From DASREM01 sp035652095 (GTDB lineage Bacteria; Acidobacteriota; Terriglobia; Terriglobales; Acidobacteriaceae): a stretch of DNA of 9,766 nucleotides. Positions 5,750 to 9,766 of the stretch are shown here, in pieces; positions within the stretch are counted from its first letter, which is position 1; every line of letters starts with the position of its first letter. The translations under genes were made by a program, and so were the position numbers. Under the pieces are notes generated by a model. That model did no database searches and was not told where the DNA came from. It was given only the letters and a program-made list of their open reading frames with translations. The stretch spans positions 1 to 9,766 of the forward strand of contig DASREM010000009.1 in assembly GCA_035652095.1 (NCBI GenBank), read 5' to 3'.

Positions 5750-6727
5750 TTGCAGAAGAAGAAACGCCTTCGTCGAGGACAATTAGCCTTACGACTTCAA
5801 AGGCACGCGCATGAACGAGCCGCCGAGGAGGCGCGGCGCATCCCTTGGCAGATTCTGTTGGAAGCGCGCAATCAGTATCTCGAGTGGCAGGAGTTCTACT
5901 ATTGGGCGCGGTCGATCATGGAGAGCGAAGATGGCATTCCAGACCTGCTGGCCAAGAAGCTGGACGAACTCTGTCCCGGATTCGTGGGAACCGAGAAGGA
6001 GTACGTGGCTAAACGTCCGAAAGAAGCTTCGCTGGCGCCAGTCCGGCTTGGCCGGTGGATCGACGAGCGCATTTTCGGTTTCGCGGAGCAAGGAGGCTGG
6101 CTCTCCGCCATAACGTTTCATGCTGTCCGTGAGCCACGATATCAAAAAGCCTCGGCCTGTTGGTCAGAATCTGTACAGAAGTGGCAACGAGCAAGACCTA
6201 TCCAATATCCGTCATTCGACGACTGGCGCCGTGAGGCTGCTCGATGCGATGAAGCAGCCCACCTGTTGCCCACAGTTCGCAAACAGAGAGCGCGCGTCAA
6301 GCTGATTGACCCGGAACGCCTGGCGCAAGCCGTTTCAACGTTCATTGACTGGGAAGCACTGGCCTATTGGGCTCGACCAGCTCTTGAAGCCAGTGGTTCC
6401 CTGCCGAGTGAGGTGGCACAGGAGCTTGATTCCCGGTGTCCCGGTTTTCTGGAGTTCAATGCCAAAGAACGAGTAGTGGATGGACGATTGCCCCATGACT
6501 GGCATCGCTTGATGCTCTGGGTTGGCGAACGCTTCCTCCAGGACGCCAAGGCGGAGGGCTGGTACGACGCGATTTTGATTTCCGCGCACAATCATCCCCG
6601 CGCCATTCGCACCATGGAGTACTCCGATCACTGCGACGACGTCTGGACTGAGTTGCCTGTGCCCTACCCATCCTTCGAGGCTTGGCGCCGGGATGCTGAT
6701 CGCTACGTGGAGCTAGACAACTCGTGA
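5750..6727 (+). CDS. Unrecognised protein with two tandem copies of a Trp-rich domain
   Basis: I do not recognise this 325-residue family. It begins with a very basic segment (KKKRLRR within the first nine residues) and then contains the same domain twice, at about 34-167 and 186-320. Matching blocks are EW/DW at 45-46 and 200-201; YWAR at 51-54 and 206-209; LDELCPGF at 71-78 and LDSRCPGF at 226-233; WIDERIFGFAEQGGWLSAI at 103-121 and WVGERFLQDAKAEGWYDAI at 257-275; PR at 129-130 and 283-284; and YPSFDDWRREA at 153-163 and YPSFEAWRRDA at 306-316. Conserved Trp, Cys-Pro-Gly-Phe and Tyr-Pro-Ser-Phe positions suggest a folded helical module, perhaps a binding domain. There is no signal peptide or membrane segment. 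The TTG start is backed by a strong ribosome site. Its end overlaps the convergent regulator gene by 15 bases. Confidence 0.85.
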   Translation: MQKKKRLRRGQLALRLQRHAHERAAEEARRIPWQILLEARNQYLEWQEFYYWARSIMESEDGIPDLLAKKLDELCPGFVGTEKEYVAKRPKEASLAPVRLGRWIDERIFGFAEQGGWLSAITFHAVREPRYQKASACWSESVQKWQRARPIQYPSFDDWRREAARCDEAAHLLPTVRKQRARVKLIDPERLAQAVSTFIDWEALAYWARPALEASGSLPSEVAQELDSRCPGFLEFNAKERVVDGRLPHDWHRLMLWVGERFLQDAKAEGWYDAILISAHNHPRAIRTMEYSDHCDDVWTELPVPYPSFEAWRRDADRYVELDNS

Positions 6728-7945
6728 GGTAGAGTGTACGTCCGGACCAAGTGGAGGCGATGGAAGCGCGACTTTGCCTTCAGACACCGCACCCTTGCAG
6801 TTCTTGAGATGCGTGAAGAACCCGTTGCCCCGTATTCGTCTTGGGCACCGGGGACACTGTCTTGTGACAAGAGCGTGCTTCTCGGAGGGATTCACTGAAC
6901 CTGCGCTCGGTTCGCCTGGCACCCGTAGCGCATAACCGTCCACAAGCCAATCTCGAACCTCCTCGCCCAGCAAAGGACGATTCAGTATTGGCCCGCACTT
7001 CCGGCAAAAATCCTGGAATGCTCTTTCGGTCACGAATCCGTCCACAATCTTAAGTTCTCCTTTGGCAATCCACACCCGCACCTGTTCCAGACTCACGCGC
7101 AAGAGTCTCGCTGCACTCCCCCATGAATGCGCGTTCGGGGTTTTCCGAAGCTTCTGCCGGAAAGCCTCAACACCCTGATCCTCTGGTGATGAGGTTATTG
7201 CTGTGATGCGCCTCTCCCAAAGTGCTGCCAAAGAGCTCGCCGATATGCGCGGGTCCCTCACTCTCAGCGAGCCGTCAGCGACGAAGCGGCGGAGTCTTGA
7301 AGGCCCAACATGCAGCAACTCCTGGAGACCCCGAAGGGACCACCCATCCTTGACCTTTACGCTAAGACCGAGCATCTTCAGACGGAACCTTACGGCCCCT
7401 TCGGAACGACCTAGGCGTTCCCCGATCTTGGCCGCTGGTTCATACCCTGCCAACTCCCACAGTTTCTGTTCCTCCTGCCTGGTCCAAGGGCGAGTCTGGT
7501 GATAGCCAGCGGCGGGTTTCAGCCAACCCTGCCGACGGGCAAATCTCGACGGGGTGTGGCTGGGCAGCCCGGGGTACAGTTCTTTGACGGTCTTGATTGC
7601 TTGCCGTTTCTTTTGACCGCCCTCTTTGTAGCCATCTCGCAGCAGGTCTTTGATTTCCAACGGCCAGTTGCGCGGCGCGGGGTAATCGCCGTTACTGTGC
7701 TCTCGGAGGAATCGCAGGCGCTGCCAGCAGTCTGCACGGGTCAGTCCGGACCGGAGTGCTATTACCCTGTTGGTTGCCTCGCGAATCCCTCGGGGCCCAT
7801 GCCTCATTCCAACAATCAGAATGTAGTCTATTTCCGGCAACCAAGCAGCAGAGCTTTTCTTGCTGAGTAGGTGCGGATCGCCAGTGCGTCCCATAGCAGC
7901 CCCCACGACTGCCATCGTCTGCCTGACTGCCCATGGGCCCCCCAT
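6713..7945 (-). CDS. Multi-module DNA-binding protein (SANT/Myb-like, HTH, zinc knuckle)
   Basis: This 410-residue protein has no name I recognise but is rich in DNA-binding modules. A Myb/SANT-like region sits at about 153-193 (PWTRQEEQKLWELAGYEP, then the ERLGRSEGAVRFRLKMLG helix), and a related Trp-initiated segment at about 35-82. Two MerR/excisionase-like HTH units follow at about 203-246 (SLRGLQELLHVGPSRLRRFV) and 276-316 (SAARLLRVSLEQVRVWIAKG). A C-terminal zinc knuckle C-x2-C-x11-H-x3-C spans 364-383, with F375-F376-T-H-L like a C2H2 finger. The ATG at 7945 is the longest option; the ATG at 7894 has a GGGGG five bases upstream and removes 17 poorly informative residues, so it may be the true start. 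A role in recognising repeated or element-specific DNA is inferred. The convergent neighbour ends inside its last codons. Confidence 0.82.
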   Translation of the reverse strand: MGGPWAVRQTMAVVGAAMGRTGDPHLLSKKSSAAWLPEIDYILIVGMRHGPRGIREATNRVIALRSGLTRADCWQRLRFLREHSNGDYPAPRNWPLEIKDLLRDGYKEGGQKKRQAIKTVKELYPGLPSHTPSRFARRQGWLKPAAGYHQTRPWTRQEEQKLWELAGYEPAAKIGERLGRSEGAVRFRLKMLGLSVKVKDGWSLRGLQELLHVGPSRLRRFVADGSLRVRDPRISASSLAALWERRITAITSSPEDQGVEAFRQKLRKTPNAHSWGSAARLLRVSLEQVRVWIAKGELKIVDGFVTERAFQDFCRKCGPILNRPLLGEEVRDWLVDGYALRVPGEPSAGSVNPSEKHALVTRQCPRCPRRIRGNGFFTHLKNCKGAVSEGKVALPSPPLGPDVHSTSRVV

Positions 7946-8115
7946 TCAGCGCCCGCTGCTGTCCATGAGAGTCAAAGTACAGCGACTGCTTTCGTATATT
8001 TCCCCACTATCGAACCTGTGCGGATACCGTCCTCGACAGATCGAAACACACGAATGCATCGACCTAAAGAAACAGGTTTGGTCCTCACAGAGAATTGATA
8101 CCCGGAATGGCTACT
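7946..8115. other. Intergenic region upstream of the multi-module regulator
   Basis: Promoter signals for the minus-strand gene starting at 7945 (or 7894) must lie here. I see no convincing -35/-10 pair, terminator or repeat. Plus-strand open frames across this stretch run into the antisense of both neighbours and look like shadows. Confidence 0.4.
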
Positions 8116-8250
8116 CTAGCGATTCATCCATTCACGAAACAACGACTCAGTTGGATCACGACGAAGAGGCGAACCAGGAGGAACACCCGCAATTGCGTGC
8201 GGACAAAGGCCGCAGTTCGGTTTCGTTGGGGCTGGCGGTTGCGTTGTCAT
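8116..8250 (-). CDS. Possible 44-residue CxxC small protein coupled to the XRE gene
   Basis: Directly after the XRE regulator, an ATG overlaps its stop (ATGA at 8250-8247) and opens a 44-residue frame ending in TAG at 8118-8116. The product starts MTTQPPAPTKP, has NCGLCPHA at 12-19 (a C-x2-C pair with a nearby His), a proline-rich middle and a basic/acidic C-terminus ending SLFREWMNR. A GGAG lies about eleven bases before the ATG inside the XRE gene. The stop/start overlap, the CxxC motif and the absence of a competing gene support it; the short length and lack of a known family weaken it. It might be a zinc-binding accessory peptide. Confidence 0.42.
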   Translation of the reverse strand: MTTQPPAPTKPNCGLCPHAIAGVPPGSPLRRDPTESLFREWMNR

Positions 8251-9041
8251 GCACCCAGCTTCTCCGCCATGCGCATGACGATCGCGGTGACGCGGCCAAC
8301 GACTTCGGCATCCATCGGGTAGCGGACCCTTCGTATTTGCTGCCCTGACTGTGAACTGGGAATCAGGAACAGTTGGTTTCCTTCAAGGTCGCACCAACTG
8401 CAGGCGCAGCTATCACGTAGCTCGACAAAGTAGATGGGGCGCTCCGACTCATGTTGCCAGCCACCCGGCTTTATTGCTTTCTGGCGAGAGTCGATCTGCA
8501 CCAAAGAGCCGGGGCGAATCCAAGGGTACATCGTGCGGTCCTCAAGCCCGATATATCCGAAAACGGAGTTCCGCAGGTCGATTTCCTGCAGCAAGCCGAC
8601 GGGGATTTCTCCCCACCTGTCGAACATCCTGGAGAACAAGTTGGTCTGCTCTAACCGGAATGCACCGCGCAGGCCGAGCGGAGCCACCACAGTTTGTCCC
8701 GGTTCTTCGCGTACCGGCCCAACCAAGTGCGTCCGAGGAAGATTCAGGGACATATATCCTCCATTCACATCGCGCAAGCCAAGTCCGATAAAGGACAGGA
8801 TCTCGTCCGGCTTGAGTTTGTAAATGCGGCCCAGGGTGTAAAGTTTGTAGACATTACCCGGGCGGAATACGCCGTTTTCTACTTGAGTAAGCCATCCATG
8901 GGATATGCAACAGTCACGATTATTCTCTTTCTTTGCAATTTCATGGCTTAGGCGCTCTACTTGGCGCGTAGACAAACGGGCGCGGAGCCGCGCTGCTCTG
9001 AGTCGCTTACCAGCATCCGGACTCGGTCTTGAGGCCAACAT
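8247..9041 (-). CDS. XRE-family regulator with degenerate S24/LexA-like C-terminal domain
   Basis: This 264-residue protein has an N-terminal XRE helix-turn-helix at about 11-88, with KRLRAARLRARLSTRQVERL forming the first helices. A longer than usual loop (about 33-48, with ENNRDCC) is followed by the recognition segment SHGWLTQVENG. The C-terminal part (about 165-258) resembles the S24/LexA-CI dimerisation fold: MYPWIRPGSLVQID at 171-184, then IYFVELRD and EVVGRVTAIV. The usual Ser in the SMxP motif is Thr-170 followed by Met-Tyr-Pro, and no Lys sits at the expected position near 213, where the sequence is CACSWCDL. Self-cleavage is therefore unlikely, and the domain may serve for ligand sensing or dimerisation (inference). 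The ATG at 9041 is the only sensible start. A perfect 20-bp palindrome lies 145 bp upstream, a natural operator candidate. Confidence 0.87.
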   Translation of the reverse strand: MLASRPSPDAGKRLRAARLRARLSTRQVERLSHEIAKKENNRDCCISHGWLTQVENGVFRPGNVYKLYTLGRIYKLKPDEILSFIGLGLRDVNGGYMSLNLPRTHLVGPVREEPGQTVVAPLGLRGAFRLEQTNLFSRMFDRWGEIPVGLLQEIDLRNSVFGYIGLEDRTMYPWIRPGSLVQIDSRQKAIKPGGWQHESERPIYFVELRDSCACSWCDLEGNQLFLIPSSQSGQQIRRVRYPMDAEVVGRVTAIVMRMAEKLGA

Positions 9042-9186
9042 CGAATGGCCCTAAGGTAAGATGCGGAATGGTACGCCGAAAGCGGCTGTCTGTCCATCGG
9101 CACGCGCCATCTGTCATGAAATCCGAACGAAACCATGGCAGCTACAGTAACCATCTTCTGTGCGTATCCGGTGAAAAATCTGTTGA

Positions 9187-9206
9187 GTGGTTAGAATTCT
9201 AACCAC
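9187..9206. promoter_or_regulatory. Perfect 20-bp palindrome, candidate operator
   Basis: The half-site GTGGTTAGAA is followed at once by its exact reverse complement TTCTAACCAC, with no spacer. It sits in the gap between the minus-strand XRE gene (start 9041) and the plus-strand HTH gene (start near 9518), so a dimeric regulator such as the XRE protein could bind there. A perfect 20-bp palindrome is unlikely by chance in about 10 kb. No clear promoter hexamers were found beside it. Confidence 0.6.
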
Positions 9207-9246
9207 GTCCCACCATTTGACCCATTGTTGCAATCGTTAAGCGGAC

Positions 9247-9525
9247 CTAGACTTTAGCTCCCGAACCGGCAAAGGTGGTCAGGACTTCAACCAGCCTGCA
9301 GTTTTTTATGACTTCCGTCTGCCCATCGCAGTAAACAAAAGTTGTATCTGCAAACAGGGATCTGTGAAGGCCCTCTTGAGGGGGAAGGGCCCCAACGCCA
9401 ATTGTTTTTGGCGCATGCGAAAGTGCTTGGTGAGCTATTGCCAGCGGTCGCACCGTATCCGCGGAAAGCAGAACGAGAGACCGATCGGTGCGCTTGCTGC
9501 CAAAGTCAGAAACGGGTGTGGACAT
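9247..9525 (-). CDS. Possible small hypothetical protein, doubtful
   Basis: An ATG at 9525 on the minus strand opens 92 residues starting MSTPVSDFGSKRTD and ending LTTFAGSGAKV, with residue composition that looks protein-like (for example DTTFVYCDGQTEVIKN). I recognise no family and see no Shine-Dalgarno before the ATG. Its 5' end overlaps the divergent HTH gene's GTG by eight bases, which leaves no room for separate promoters if both starts are right. It is kept only because the 312-bp gap would otherwise be empty; the alternative is that 9207-9517 is non-coding. Confidence 0.3.
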   Translation of the reverse strand: MSTPVSDFGSKRTDRSLVLLSADTVRPLAIAHQALSHAPKTIGVGALPPQEGLHRSLFADTTFVYCDGQTEVIKNCRLVEVLTTFAGSGAKV

Positions 9526-9766
9526 TGCGGAGCGGATTAAGTCCGTTCTGGAGACCCGAAACCTCACTCTATACCAGCTTTCCCAGAGATTGGAGGCCAC
9601 TTATGGACATGCTTCGCGCTACAGCCTCCCCCACAATCTTTATTACGGTCTCAAGCTCGGCACCTTCAGCCCAAGCTTGCATCAGTTATTCGCTCTCAGC
9701 CGGATTACCAATTACAGATTGACAGACTGGTTGCATGTCTTTGGATTTGACCTCGAAGAAATCCCC
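9518..9766 (+). CDS. XRE-like HTH protein, N-terminal part, cut by window edge
   Basis: A plus-strand frame opens from GTG 9518 and runs 83 codons to the window edge without a stop. It starts with VDIAERIKSVLETRNLTLYQ, and its residues align with the HTH of the XRE gene on the other side of the palindrome: ERIKSVLETRNLTLYQLSQRL against KRLRAARLRARLSTRQVERL, then a long loop, then LPHNLYYGLKLGTF against SHGWLTQVENGVF, then SRITNYRLTDWLHVFGF against GRIYKLKPDEILSFIGL. It is therefore a divergent paralogue with the same extended loop. A GTG at 9488 would add ten residues and has a GAGAGA upstream, so the start is uncertain. The C-terminal domain is outside the window. Confidence 0.72.
   Translation, partial: MDIAERIKSVLETRNLTLYQLSQRLEATYGHASRYSLPHNLYYGLKLGTFSPSLHQLFALSRITNYRLTDWLHVFGFDLEEIP

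Noticed and set aside
8351..8823. Plus-strand frames of 129-146 residues over the XRE gene
   Set aside because: Antisense to a well-supported HTH/S24-like gene; compositionally unlike a protein.
9342..9722. Plus-strand 126-residue frame at the right edge
   Set aside because: It overlaps, in another frame, the HTH coding frame from 9518 that aligns with the neighbouring XRE regulator.

Overview
The window looks like a chromosomal accessory stretch of an Acidobacteriota-like bacterium (inference). Base composition is moderately GC-rich, GTG and TTG starts are frequent, and several gene types or pairings are ones I associate with soil Acidobacteria: a squalene-cyclase-repeat protein coupled to a Tat-exported DUF362 protein, and XRE regulators with an extended helix-turn-helix. 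No tRNA, rRNA, CRISPR array or intact insertion sequence is visible.

Layout. Positions 1-1298 (minus strand) hold a MoxR-type AAA+ ATPase translationally coupled to a secreted lytic transglycosylase that runs off the left edge. Positions 1299-1858 are a divergent intergenic region with four degenerate direct repeats about 80-90 bp apart. Positions 1859-3813 (plus) hold an alpha/alpha-toroid protein and a DUF362 protein with overlapping stop and start. Positions 3864-5560 (plus) hold a compact operon: a promoter with a palindromic operator candidate, an HTH antitoxin-like gene, a PIN-domain toxin-like gene and a CPBP-family membrane protease. Positions 5561-5749 are intergenic, with a perfect 13-bp stem-loop.

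Positions 5750-6727 (plus) encode an unrecognised protein made of two copies of one Trp-rich domain. Its 3' end overlaps, convergently, a minus-strand gene at 6713-7945 that carries several DNA-binding modules and a zinc knuckle. Positions 8116-9041 (minus) hold an XRE regulator with a degenerate S24/LexA-like C-terminus, plus a possible 44-residue CxxC protein coupled to it and missing from usual ORF size cut-offs. A perfect 20-bp palindrome at 9187-9206 lies between this regulator and a plus-strand gene at 9518 that runs off the right edge. The N-terminal HTH of that last gene resembles the XRE regulator's.

How the genes may work together (inference): the MoxR ATPase and transglycosylase suggest envelope work. 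The HTH-PIN-CPBP operon looks like a type II toxin-antitoxin module with a membrane protease as third partner. The right third is dominated by DNA-binding proteins around a palindromic operator candidate, as expected of an accessory or regulatory island. No function can be assigned to the duplicated-domain protein or the toroid/DUF362 pair from sequence alone.
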